A stretch of DNA of 64,000 bases, from positions 70,718-134,717 of the forward strand of contig QKWP01000794.1 of assembly GCA_003550325.1 (NCBI GenBank). The letters run 5' to 3'. The translations under genes and the position numbers were made by a program. Origin of the DNA: Gigaspora rosea (lineage: Eukaryota; Glomeromycota; Glomeromycetes; Diversisporales; Gigasporaceae). Of this stretch, positions 32,766-43,892 are shown in pieces; position 1 is the stretch's first letter, and every line of letters starts with the position of its first letter. Under the pieces are notes generated by a model, which was not told the DNA's origin, made no database searches, and saw only the letters and a program-made list of their open reading frames with translations.

Positions 32766-35400
32766 TTAAAATTGTAATGTTACACAAGAAAATTGGTACT
32801 TTATTTAATACAGTAGCTCTTTTTTTTACTTAATAACTTTAGATAAAATTTTACAGCCCATTTGTAATTGTTACACCAAGTTACTTGCGTAGTAGCACAA
32901 AGCAACACTTAATTTTAATTAGTTAACTTTTAAAAAACCAAAAATTTTTAGTTTTTTATTAATTTTTTTTAAAAAATTGAATAAATTTGAATATTTTTAA
33001 AAAAATATTAAATCAAGAGCTTATAAAAAATTTTTTATAAATATGTTATATATATACTCAGGTATTATATATATTTTTTTGTTTGCTTATTAATATGTAA
33101 AAATTTGAGTTATTGTATTTAATTGGAAGTGTATCAGGATGGTGTATCACGTTTAATGAAATTACCAATATTGAAAATTCTTTCAAGTTGATGTACCTAC
33201 ATTATACATGAGGACGAAAGCATTTCGGGTTCTAAAATCTGAAATTAAAATTTTAAGACGAAATTGTTTTTGACCTATTTTACTTGAAAGACGAAATTAT
33301 TTAATACTTTTTTTGAATAGACGAAATTATAAGGAACATATCTATATAAATTTTATTTGCTCTTCCTTATAAAAAATTTTAATTTTCTCTAATGAAGACG
33401 AAATAGGCCTTTTTCAAAAATCAATTTCGGTGCCATCACTAACCTACATACGCTACTTGTGTATATAATACAGCTAGATCGCAGGTCAGTGGCATATGAG
33501 TTTGGTGCATGTGAAGATTGCTGCTGTGCCACAATGACAAATACGAGCATGATATCTAATCACTAACGCTGGTCAGAGGGAAGTCATGAGACAGCTCCAC
33601 AAGTATAGTCAATTCCGTTGCGTGAAGCAACCCATAATTGTGACCCAATCCTTTCACTCCCAGAGATTTTCTTAATAATGGCTAATTACAATTGCAGCTG
33701 AGAAACTACCTACCGGTCGTCGGGCCTACAAATTATTTTTACTTAAATATTGTTATATTCAGTTCCCATTCGTTTCATTTCTTTTCTTATATGTGCTTTC
33801 ATTATTTGTTTATTGTTTTAGCCTTAGCTCCAATTGTCATGCTGAAATATGTGTATAACAGAGCGAAGTTGTTCTACTTACCATTATGCACAAAATGTCT
33901 CTCAATCGTTCAATAAAGCTTGGATTTCTATTTGAGTTTAATTAACATAGCTGGAGGGACCTATTCGAGTAATTAGCTGTGAAATTCATCTGATTATTGT
34001 TTAATTGTCCGTTTGAACACTACCTGTAACTATAGGAGCTAAATCCCTCTATTCATTTTAGTCTCCCAATTTATAGTTACACCGGCTAATGCAGTTGCTA
34101 TTTTCGAGCATATCTGATTCGATTTGACAGCATATTTCTCGACCTCATTCCAAACTTTACACATCTGCTTATTACATAGCATAATCAAGCCCTAATTTTG
34201 CTTCATAATCACATGAGTATAATTTAAATTTTGAATGATTGACTAGTTCTTTCCCTACGATCTTTCTTTATGACCTTTGACGATCAGTGATTATTATTTC
34301 ATCTGTCCGGTAAGAAATCTGGAAAGAAAAAAAAACCAAAAGGCAAAAAATTCGTTAAATACATTTGTAAATTTAGCGAAAAAAAAACTAATGAAAAGAT
34401 GAAGACTTTTTTTTTATTATTAAAAGCAACACAAAATGTTAACATGAATAAATATGAATATGAAACGAAATATTAACATATGAAATACAATATCAATAAG
34501 TATTATGAATGATTCTTGAGAATATTTGACCACGATTCGAGTTGAAGCCTGGTTTTTTGAAAATGATATAATGATAAATAATAATTAAATTGTTTACCAA
34601 TATTAAACCTTATGGTATTGGATTATAATTGTAAATATGATTTATAGTATTGGTTATTCTCATTTTACTCCAAGTTTCAGAGTGGTTATTAGTCATTAAT
34701 TATGTCACATTATCACCAGTGTATAAAATAGCATGATAAAAATCCGGATCTACCGTTTTTTATATTGCATATACCGGTATTTTAAAATTGGGCCGGTGCA
34801 ACAAACGGTGCATGATCCGGAATTTTTTGAAGTAACCGGTGCATATATACTAGGAACGTAGTATAACGTAGTATATGATTTCATAAAGAGTGAAGTGTCA
34901 GGATACTATTGAATTTAATAACTGATGCATGACGATAGTCATGCTTAGGTTCGTGATGATTCGAGACTCGATGCTTACGTATCGAGCTGTTTTTTTTACT
35001 TAGCTTCATAAAGCTTCATAAAACATGATCTATCGTCATAGCGTTAAATTAATTGAGTCATTCTGAATCATTCCTTTTTTACGTATAATACGTCTCCTTA
35101 CATTAATTAAAGCTATATATATTTTCAGGGTTAATCAGCATGTGGGAATAATCGCACACTAAAATTGGACTAAATTCACGCATATTTAATCTAACTCTGA
35201 GACCAACTCTAAAAAATATACTGTACTCCAAATATCGTTGTTGATTGCATGAAAAATCAAGTTAATTCCTATCAACCCCCAAATGCAATAAAAAAATCCT
35301 TAGTGATCAGCAATCCGTTACCCATTTCTTCTTTATAAATACGTATCAAGATCAACGTATAAGAAACCTCATTTTCCTCAAAAACAAACTTATTACGAAT
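32766..35400. other. Gene-poor AT-rich spacer
   Basis: No supported gene. It includes the low-copy repeat at 33745-33955 (partner at 24195-24530), a less AT-rich stretch at 33460-33680 of unknown nature, and an imperfect inverted repeat at 34740-34840 with ATCCGGATC and GATCCGGA at its ends. Confidence 0.45.
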
Positions 35401-35420
35401 TTATTAAAAATCAAAAAAAA

Positions 35421-35870
35421 TTAGGATATTTTAAAAAAACTATTTTCTTACTTACTCTTTGGCATTTTGCCATATTTCCATTTTTTATAAATAAGTCTCT
35501 TGGATCCGAAAATTTGATTAAACGTGATTTGTCACTGAACAGAAATAATGTACCAAAGAATATACTCATCACTTCCATGTTCGGAAGTAATTATATCATT
35601 TTAATTATTTTAACATCTTATTTTATTTTAACAATTACAGAAACTCATCTTCGTCATACGTTAGAAATTTGCATGATTTTAATGGATCGAGGATATAAGG
35701 TATGATTTTATTTATACAATTAGGGTAGCTGTGCGACGCGCTAAAACCAGGAACGTACTAAGTATGATACTACATATCGTTTTTGAAAATTAATATATTT
35801 TTATTTTAATTATTGCAGTTGATGCTGACTTGAGGCCATTATAAAATAAGTATGATCATATGAAATTCTA
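35421..35870 (+). pseudogene. N-terminal remnant of a UDP-glycosyltransferase-like gene
   Basis: Translation from 35421 gives a hydrophobic leader (YFKKTIFLLTLWHFAIF), then NVPKNILITSMFG at the end of a first exon (35586). A 54-bp GT-AG intron (35587-35640) follows, and the next exon reads KTHLRHTLEICMILMDRGYK (to 35699). The pattern 'ILI.S..G..H...LEI...L..RGYKV' is the N-terminal fold of UDP-glycosyltransferases. A further exon could start at 35819 (LMLT, stop, GHYK). There is no ATG in frame before the leader, where a start is expected, and stops follow, so this is a broken leftover. Family assignment is by motif only. Confidence 0.5.
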
Positions 35871-37170
35871 GTTTGGTAGGAATAATAATTTTTTTTTATT
35901 AATTCATTTTAAGAAAGTCTCAAAAATGTAGTAATAATCTATGACAAACCATTACGACCATATATCCCAAATCATGTAGACGATCAAAAATGTACAGATT
36001 TTTAGAATATTGTATAGTAACTACTATTATAAATTTTGAATGTCATAATGCGCAGGTAACCAATTAACGAACTATAAATTTAGATGGCACATAATCGACT
36101 TATGACGTTAAAGTATATGTAAAAATGTTGATTCCTTCCAAAAATGAATAAATGAAACCATTACTTCTACTAAAAAAGGATTCTGCGAAAATCAGCATAG
36201 TCCACGCCCAAAAACATTAATTAAAGCATCCCTCACACATTTCATGTGATCGTACTGGTATATTGTAATTGTGAATAAATGAAAATCATTATTCCAACCA
36301 AAAGGATATTTCAAAAATCAACGTAGTGCATCAAAAAAGTTGAACGGAACCATCCCTCTCACATTTCATGTGATCGTACTGGTATTATGAATCATTTTTT
36401 AATAAAAGTTGGCTAAAATTTAAAACCGATTTTACTTTAAATGGCAAGCCATTGATCGTAATAATGAAGTATTACAAATGACATCAGATTATCATTTACT
36501 AAGGAAGAACGAATTTTTAAGATTTTGCCTTCGATTTAGATGCCAGTAAAACCATACTATTATCGCGAAGATCATCACATGTCAGAATAATGGGGGAAAT
36601 CATTGTTATGAAAGGCATTGTGCTATTTTGGGTTAGATTGGAATCGTAGTGGTAAAAAGAGAAAATGGAAATACGGTATTTAAGGATATTTGAAAGACAG
36701 TGCTTTTTTTTCGCTGCCTGACTTTTAATCTTGCTTTTTCGAGGAGTCCCTCTCAAAAAAAAAAAAAAAATGGGAAGAAGCAGGAAAATAAATAAATAAA
36801 TTCATCAGAACATGCATGCACAGTTCACCACAGGACTTGTGCAGTTGGGAAATAACGGTTGGGAATAAAAGAAAAGGAAAATAGTTGAAAGCGTCAAGCT
36901 TGTATAGTTGTAATTTGTCTACTCCTATTGTGTGTTTTCATAGATCAATAATGTTGATCCGAGCGAGAATAGTGCAACTACTTTATTAAGTAGATAAGAT
37001 AAATGAAAAGCCTGTCAATGAAGTGACAAGCCGATCATTATTGCGAGATCAGATGACTTTATAACAGGTCATTGGCAGATTTTTTGTATCCTTTTATGGT
37101 TATTCGTTGATTACTGTTGTTGCATTTGTTTACAGGAAATTGTGAAGCAGCATATGATTTTTGAAATTCA
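35871..37170. other. Spacer with a diverged tandem duplication
   Basis: 36146-36265 and 36277-36386 share TTCATGTGATCGTACTGGTAT and preceding similar sequence, an old duplication of about 130 bp. A 79-codon minus-strand frame at 36517-36756 (MRGTPRKSKIKSQAAKKKH...) is Lys-rich at its start and unrecognised. No other gene signal. Confidence 0.45.
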
Positions 37171-37369
37171 CATGTTATGTTGGTGGCGTAAGTAAGGGAT
37201 AATGGCTTAGCCAGAAACAAACAATGATACAGGAGAAGAAAGGAGTATTTAAGGTCAATGGTCTCGGTGAAGAAGTATCTTTTTCTTTGCTATCACTTGC
37301 CTTGTGAAGGCTGGCTCTAACCCACCCGAATTCAAGCAAACAGGATTGTTTTTGTTGTGTCAGGCTGTA

Positions 37370-37612
37370 GCAGTTCAAGGACCTGTTTTTGTATTTGGCT
37401 CCACGGCTGCAAGTGGCAGTGCAAGGACCAGTGTTTGTATTTTGCTCCGCAACTGCAAATGGCAGTGCAAGGACCAGTGTTTGTATTTGGCTCCACAGCT
37501 GCAAGTAGCAGTGCAAGGACCAGTTTTGTATTTGGCTTCGCGGCTGCAAGTGGCAGTGCAAGGACCAGTTTTGTATTTGGCTTCGCGGCTGTGAGTAGCG
37601 GTGCAAGGACCA
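37370..37612. repeat. 45/46-bp GC-richer minisatellite
   Basis: About five and a half copies of a unit containing GCAGTGCAAGGACCAG and TTTGTATTTGGCTCC. Starts of GCAAGGACC at 37421, 37467, 37513, 37558 and 37603 give periods of 46, 46, 45 and 45. Because 45 is a multiple of three, both strands stay open for about 100 codons (plus 37357-37710, minus 37175-37606) with repetitive peptides. The mix of 45 and 46 shifts the frame between copies, which argues against selection on one protein. Confidence 0.85.
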
Positions 37613-37740
37613 TAATAAGAATGATATATTGTCATGAACATTTATACCGATATCTCTTTTCAGCTATAGAAAGAATTGACGGTTTCCCTCTACATGAGGG
37701 CATTGGATAAGTGAATGATTACTGCCCTTCAAATTGCTGT

Positions 37741-37816
37741 ACCAGGAACGGAGTGATATGTAATATTACGAAGTATATACCAGGAACGGAGTGATATGTA
37801 ATATTACGAAGTATAT
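37741..37816. repeat. Two exact 38-bp tandem copies
   Basis: ACCAGGAACGGAGTGATATG and the following bases occur at 37741-37778 and again at 37779-37816 without a visible mismatch. This is a recent local duplication of no evident function. Confidence 0.85.
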
Positions 37817-39353
37817 GGTTACTAAGGCATTTTTAATGATGTACGTCCGCAAAATCTCATACTTGATTGGACATTGTGCTAAACGCAGTAAAAACGTGAA
37901 TTTATGCACTTAAACATCACGCTATGCATCACATAGTACTATATTTATCCGTTGTATGATAATTGTTTAACCAAACATCGCTTTAACAGGTTTTTGTCTC
38001 GATTGAAATGCCTGACGATCATTATAAAAAAAATGACTTTTTTTTATTATTGTCTTTCGGAATTGCACTAATTAAATATGTTATAGAAGGAGCCATACCG
38101 TAGATAGATACAAATGGCGATTGATCTAATATCTAATAATTTAAATCCTTACGATATAATTGATTGATAATTGCTCATTAGGGGCCTGATTTTAAAATTA
38201 GTGTGGTACTAGTTATGTGCCGTATATAGTACAGTACGCAAAAATTTTTTTAGAATATTCTAGAACATAAAACTATTCATATCTTAAATTTTCCCTTATG
38301 AAACCGCCTTTTATTTTCTAAGCAAAATTATTCCTTGCAAAATTTTGTATACATATATCATATGCGTACTATACATATTTCACATACCATATGCACTGTA
38401 CAACTATACGTACTGCTACTAAAAAAATTCAGACAACATATAAATGGCACATCACTAGTGGCACGTGATGAATTTTGTGATGACATAGTAATTATAGCAA
38501 GAGGTAGTGAAATCCGCTTTGTAGATCGCATTTTGTTTTTCTTTTTAACGCCCTTAAACAACTCTCTTAAAATTGTGCTTCTGTTGGTTGATTACATAAT
38601 ATGTACAAATTATTTTGAGCATAAAAAGAGTCAATCAAATGTTTCACGAATTTGAAGCGTTTTGCATAATGGTCTTAATTAAATAAACTTAAAAGTTCAA
38701 GAACAAGTGCAAGAACATTGGCTGCGCAATAGATAAAAAAAAAACATGATATTAATAAAAAAAAAACTAGTGAATACATTAATATTGATTTCTAGATTTT
38801 ACTATTTTTTCGATCATAATTTTTGCCGTCCAGATTATCTGTCAATCTACAAACCAATAAAGTCATGGTTATATCCAAAAATGTGATTAGTGTGCTAGAA
38901 CTAATGTAACAATATGATCAAGTTATTATGCTTAACGCTATTGATTGGTTATACAACCCGTGATCAAAATATTAACAGTTAAGACTAAAATATCGATGAG
39001 CAAGTTATGATCAAGAATTTCATCACATTACTGATTGTTTTAATGATGATAGTACGTACCAAATCAACCTTAACCACGTACTCCTCTACGGAGTATACAT
39101 ATATTTCGTACTGTGCGTTGGACGTAATTTTTTTTATATTACCGTACACCCCTTATTATATACTGTATGCATACCCCAAAAATATCATATGATACATTAG
39201 CAAAAATTAATAATATCACTCGAAAAATTATTTATTGTATAACATATATCATTTGAAAAATCATTATTGTACAGTATCATACGATACATATTGTATTATA
39301 TTACGAATGAAAATCGAATTAATTAATTCTCTTACTTTTTCTAAAAAGCGAAA
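37817..39353. other. Gene-poor spacer with repeat fragments
   Basis: Contains the inverted copy (about 37955-38080) of the Helitron-internal repeat at 17490-17640, and a single arm of the CAGGGTGAAAC MITE family at 38500-38530. A 106-codon plus-strand frame at 38335-38655 overlaps that arm and is not credible. A 61-codon frame at 39007-39192 begins with a hydrophobic stretch but has no other support. Confidence 0.45.
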
Positions 39354-39834
39354 ATGAATCATTTTACGAACACCATAATAATACCAGACGAGATGATAAA
39401 ATTATTGGCACCTCTACAGGTAAAGGTGTGTTTATACATTTTCTGATATTACATTTTTAATGAATTTAATAATCCTTTTTGGTAAAACATCGGCGATCAA
39501 TTTTTGAGATAATATAAGACGATACTGTTGATAGTATATTATGTTTTTTTAATTACGTATGATTCTTTTTGGTATATGCATATTTAATAGTTAAATTAGT
39601 GGTTTTTTTAAAAAAAACAATAGCACCACAAATTGTCTGGTGATGAAACCGATTATAATTTGATAAACGAAGAAACAGGATCCCAAGATGATTTCATTTT
39701 TGCTAATGATATTTGGAATACTGAGTTGCAGGAGCCTAATAATCAAGGTATATACATATATTTTTAGATGTATATTTTATTAATCGTAATGTAATAGTGA
39801 TTCGCTTGGATTTTTAAGTGCAGTTAAACAATAA
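39354..39834 (+). CDS. Possible small three-exon hypothetical gene
   Basis: I do not recognise this protein. An ATG at 39354 opens a 22-codon exon (MNHFTNTIIIPDEMIKLLAP...) ending at CAG|GTAAAG (39419). An intron to 39623 ends in AATAG. A second exon, 39624-39747, continues in the same phase (HHKLSGDETDYNLINEETGS..., ending NNQ) and is followed by GTATAT. A possible last exon from 39824 adds only VKQ and a stop; that acceptor (GTGCAG) is a guess. The total is about 67 residues, acidic and without signal peptide. Support is the phase-consistent GT-AG structure and a less AT-biased second exon. It may also be the 5' part of a longer gene. Confidence 0.3.
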
Positions 39835-40195
39835 CTATATTTATTTCGATCCGTTAAAGAACTATGAATTAATATAATTAATATGACCTATGTTATACGC
39901 AATATATTTGTAGTATAATAAAATTTAAGTTCCGGTAATTAAATAAAACAGGATTTAACCGAACCGATTTTTACAGGGCTCAAAATTTCCAGGTCGGATG
40001 TGTCAGATCTAGGTCGGCATTTAATCCTAGTTGTTAGCAAGTTCTATAGCAAAATTATCAGCTGGGCAATTTTACTCAACGAATGGATATTATATTAGTA
40101 AAGTTTTTTATGATCTTTGGCAAAATTGTTCAATTCCGATCAAACCGACCATGATTCCGATGTACTCCGACATAACCCGACCCGTAATTTTGGAA
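39835..40195. other. Spacer, no gene seen
   Basis: AT-rich sequence with a slightly GC-richer stretch at 39960-40190 containing CGACC motifs. Nothing recognised. Confidence 0.4.
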
Positions 40196-40204
40196 TGAGT
40201 TGGA

Positions 40205-40375
40205 TGAAAGCTGAGTTGCGAGATAGTAAATCCGCTTTGTAGATTAGTTAAAATCCGCATATGGGGTCTGTTCCTTGAAAATGACCTTACGGGACATAGT
40301 AAATCATATGATCAAAACTTGATTTTCAAGGAACAGACCCCATATTTCACCCAATGCGATTATCATAGCAGATTT
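40205..40375. repeat. Relic of the CAGGGTGAAAC MITE family
   Basis: GAGTTGCGAGATAGTAAATCCGC and TTTGTAGATTAGTTAAAATCCGC on the left and GATTATCATAGCAGATTT on the right match the MITE at 3772-3931, with diverged ends. It is interrupted by an 81-bp element at 40262-40342. Confidence 0.65.
40262..40342. mobile_element. 81-bp MITE with TA target duplication, nested
   Basis: Almost perfect inverted repeats TGGGGTCTGTTCCTTGAAAA at both ends, with TA at 40260-40261 and 40343-40344. The centre is ACCTTACGGGACATAG plus AT-rich DNA. It is inserted in the hAT-type MITE relic at 40205-40375. The very high arm identity suggests that it is young. Confidence 0.82.
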
Positions 40376-40384
40376 AGCATAATT

Positions 40385-40555
40385 ATTGAAATTACAGTAA
40401 ATTTTTAGTAATAAAAATGTAATTTTTTGATAATATAATTTTGGCCAATATATCGTTTCAGTATAATCTTATTCTGGCCGAAATTTTTATTATCAAAAAC
40501 TATGCCGAAAAATAATTATCGAAATATGCCGATGATCATTGCATAATTCGTAACG
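40385..40555. repeat. Second GATAATAAAATTTT foldback
   Basis: Arms AAAAATGTAATTTTTTGATAAT and ATTATCAAAAACTATG with an inner pair TTTTGGCC / GGCCGAAA. Same family as 17281-17430. Confidence 0.6.
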
Positions 40556-40685
40556 TGACCCAAATAAGCTGAACTCTACAAAATATAACTCTATACTGGT
40601 TCAACGTTTCAAAACACGATTGCGACTTCTTATAATTAGATCTAAATTAAGAACACCAAATTACTATTTGATTTTCATAATTATT

Positions 40686-40894
40686 GTGACGGATTAAAAT
40701 GAAATCGGATTAAAATGAAAATTTTCTATTTTTTTAAGCAAAATTTTAAAATTTTTTTGAGGACATTTTTGGGGTTCTTTTTAACATTAAGGTTAGGGTT
40801 ATCAATAAACGAGTATATGTGGGTTTTATAAGCTTTAAAGGTGAGCAAGAGATGTCCCCAGTCTCATTTTAATCTGATTTCATTAATCTGCCAC
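40686..40894. mobile_element. MITE with telomere-like internal motif
   Basis: The inverted repeats are GTGACGGATTAAAATGAAATC and GTGGCAGATTAATGAAATC. The directly flanking AATTATT occurs on both sides (40679-40685, 40895-40901). The interior contains TTAAGGTTAGGGTT. The family matches the insertion at 58966-59294, which carries several CCCTAA units. Superfamily not assigned. Confidence 0.7.
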
Positions 40895-42128
40895 AATTAT
40901 TAATAATTATTACGTATCAGCCACGTGACGCACCTAATTATTGCATCAAACCCATCTCCTCGCTCTAAACCCATTTTATATTTTTTAAAGTTGATCGGTT
41001 TATGGTATATATGTATATTTATTAAAAATTTTATGTTAAATATTTAATCATGGTCAAATCATTTAACTCATTTTAATACATCTGTCAAATATGCCTCATA
41101 AATTTTGGGGGTAGTATAAAAAGTCGCAGTAATGATTAGGCTTTCCATATAAATACCCAGAAATATAATTTCGAATTTTTATTGAATTAAGCTTAATCTG
41201 CCTCTAAGCATTTATGCGGTTTATTATCCGTTCCTGGTTTAGCGCGACTGCGTCGCGCAGCTACTTATTTTAATAAGTCTATATCTCTGTAGTATTTGAT
41301 AATGTATATGAGAGCCGCCGAGATAGCGAGCCCTTATCTCGTATGTTTTTCAGCTTTGTAAATAAAGTCACTCAGTTTGCTTCAATAAAGTCATATGATC
41401 GAGCAAGAGTAATTAGATGTTTCTATAACCCTGACTTTGGCATAATTATATTGCATAGCCACTTAATTGCATATGGAAATCAAGTTTTATGTACTGTACT
41501 GTACATATACCGATACAGTAGCAGATTACAATTATGCATATATAATTACTTTCTTGGAATTTTATTAATATTTTAACTGTAGACTGTTTACACAAACTCT
41601 TAATTAATTGACAGGATCTATCCAAAATTAAATTATTACACCACATAATATAGTTAGAGGAATGATTTTTGCACATCAGTTTGTATATTATCACGTACAT
41701 CAAATTTTTTTTGACAAATAATATCACATTGTTTGTTGTTGCTTTTCTTAAATGTTGAACGAAAATCATTCCTCATATAGTTATGCAAGCAGGCAGTAAT
41801 TGTTTATAGGATACTGTTTTACTAGGTTCGATGTTCAGAATGTTTGGAATATAAGCACACAAAAACTGTAATTTCAAAAGTTTTTTTTAAATAAAAAAAG
41901 GTTGAGGAATTATAAAATTTTAACTAGTTCATCTATCAAATTAAAATCAGTAATTTAGAGATACTTTTAATTCTTGTTGATATTGCCTTAAATTCTACTA
42001 CTTGTGAATTAGTTGTAAGTGTTAAGAACATATTATCTTTATTATCAAATTTAGAAATCTTTATCGTAAATATTGTAGTTATTTCAATATAATACTACTC
42101 ACTTCATCTACAATCAATTCACTGATAT
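40895..42128. other. Gene-poor spacer
   Basis: No gene recognised. Open frames at 41343-41576 (plus) and 41446-41769 (minus) overlap each other and show no family features. Confidence 0.4.
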
Positions 42129-42339
42129 GTTTATTTTATAAACAACCAACTCCTAAACAAGCTTATTTTATAGACAACTTATTTTGCTAACAACTCATTT
42201 TGCTGACATTATTTTATGATTAAGGTTAGCATTAGTGCTATAAAAATATACTTGTCTGTGAAATTAGATATCTGATATTAGTAAAATAAGTTGTTTACAA
42301 ATGAGCTTGTCTAGGAATTGAATGTTTAAGAAATAAGCC
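42129..42339. repeat. Foldback element, about 210 bp
   Basis: The left arm (CTCCTAAACAAGC, ACAACTTATTTTGCTA) and right arm (TAGTAAAATAAGTTGT, GCTTGTCTAGGAATTG) form an inverted repeat of about 60 bp. No target duplication could be read. Confidence 0.65.
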
Positions 42340-42425
42340 TGTTAGTAAAAAATCTTTTTTAATCTTATATATTTATAAGTTATTCCAGTTATACAAGATT
42401 AGATTAGTTAAGATAATAAATTAAT

Positions 42426-42571
42426 AGAACACCTATTTTCACTATACTAATTTGCTATTTTTACATATAACCAGAATTAAAATTATGTATAAATAGTATT
42501 TACTTTAATAATTCATTATATAATTAATTAAAGTAAAAATAGCAAATTACTATAGTAAAAATTAGCGTTCT
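42426..42571. repeat. Foldback element, 146 bp
   Basis: Ends AGAACACC and GCGTTCT with arms ACTATACTAATTTGCTATTTTTAC and its near-perfect complement. Probably a MITE. The right tail (GCGTTCTTTAA) also begins the tandem duplication that follows. Confidence 0.65.
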
Positions 42572-42858
42572 TTAATTTATAGATTTATTTTAATTAAACA
42601 ATATTTTATTATTTTATATTTTGGTATATTAAATTTCTTATTAATTTATTTAAATTAAGAATTCAAGTTCAAAAGTATATACTTATTATATATAGTTTGA
42701 GTAAACTTAAGCGTTCTTTAAATTAATTTATAGATTTATTTAATTAAACAATATCTTTTCATTTTATAATTGGTATATTAAATTTCTTATTAATTTATTT
42801 AAATTAAGAATTCAAGTTCAGAAGTATATACTTATTATGTATAGTTTGAGTAAACTTA
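42565..42858. repeat. Tandem duplication of about 147 bp
   Basis: 42565-42710 and 42711-42858 are near-identical direct copies, both starting GCGTTCTTTAA and ending GTTTGAGTAAACTTA, with a few indels. They lie in the presumed 5' part of the hAT transposon. Confidence 0.8.
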
Positions 42859-43281
42859 TTTATCATTTAATTTAAAGTTAATAGTTAAAGTTTCAAGTAT
42901 TATAGCAAAATTAAATCTTTATTTTTATTACAATTTTTAGATTATTATAGCCATTAATATTAATAATTGATATAGTTACTAATATTAATATTTTTTAATT
43001 TATTTAATATTAGAAATTTAAGTTTAGAAAAATATTACTCGAAAATTTAGTTTGTAAATATTAAAGTAATTTATATTTAAATACATATTTATTAAACTAT
43101 TTTTATAGATTATAAAATTAATAGATTTTAATAGTTTATTTTTAGAATGGCGCTTTATAAATATTTTGAGAAAAGTTCAAAGAATGATAAGCAAGAACAA
43201 GTAATGGAAGTAGATAATGATTTAGCACATAATTTGAGCAATATAGATAATGACATGGATGATGATTATATAGATATTGCA

Positions 43282-43380
43282 GATAATATAGATAATATAG
43301 ATTATCTAGATAATATAGATTATCTAGATAATATAGATTATCTAGATAATATAGATTATCTAGATAATATAGATAATAAT
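43282..43380 (+). repeat. 18-bp palindromic repeat encoding DNIDYL
   Basis: The unit AATATAGATTATCTAGAT repeats four to five times within the hAT ORF, adding (DNIDYL)n to an already acidic region. ATTATCTAGATAAT is self-complementary, so each unit can form a hairpin. Multiples of 18 keep the frame. Confidence 0.85.
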
Positions 43381-43620
43381 AGTGAAGATAGTAAAAGTTC
43401 TACAACTTCATCATCAAAACAAGCTAAAAAGGAATCTACTCAATTTTATACTTCATCTCCAAAGAAAAAAATTAAATTTATTAAATGAAAGCCACCTACA
43501 TATCAAAAAGAATGGGAAAAACAATATTTATAGTTAAGATATAATGAAATTCAAAAAAAAATGGTTTGTAAATTATGCTTAAAGCATAATAAAAAAATGA
43601 TTTTGGCAAAAAAAACAAAG

Positions 43621-43892
43621 GTATGAATTTATACTTAATTGATTAATAATTTAAAAATTAATATTATATTATATAATTTAAACTTATAAAAAATTTTAAT
43701 TATATAAAATTGCAAATTTAAAAATATATAATAATAATATATTTATATTTATATTTTTAATTACTAAATTATATTTTTAAATAATATATTTTTATTTTTT
43801 ATAATACTTTATGTATATTAATTGTTTTAATTATTTAAAAATTATAAATTAAATTATTATATTAAAAATTTTAAATATTTTTTTATTATTAG
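43621..43892 (+). other. Intron-like segment in the hAT gene
   Basis: Donor G|GTATGA and acceptor ATTATTAG|GG enclose 272 bp of extreme AT content between the two halves of the zinc finger. Joining leaves the frame one base off. A single base lost from the A-run just before the donor (about 43608-43615) would explain this. Confidence 0.55.

Noticed and set aside
37175-37710. Overlapping repetitive ORFs on both strands
   Set aside because: Explained by a minisatellite of period 45/46; the unit length changes shift the frame, so no single protein is maintained.
38335-38655. 106-codon plus-strand ORF
   Set aside because: It overlaps a MITE arm and an opposing ORF; no family features or splice context.
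43282-43380. CRISPR-like array of 18-bp repeats
   Set aside because: No unique spacers; it is a contiguous in-frame tandem repeat in a eukaryotic transposase gene.
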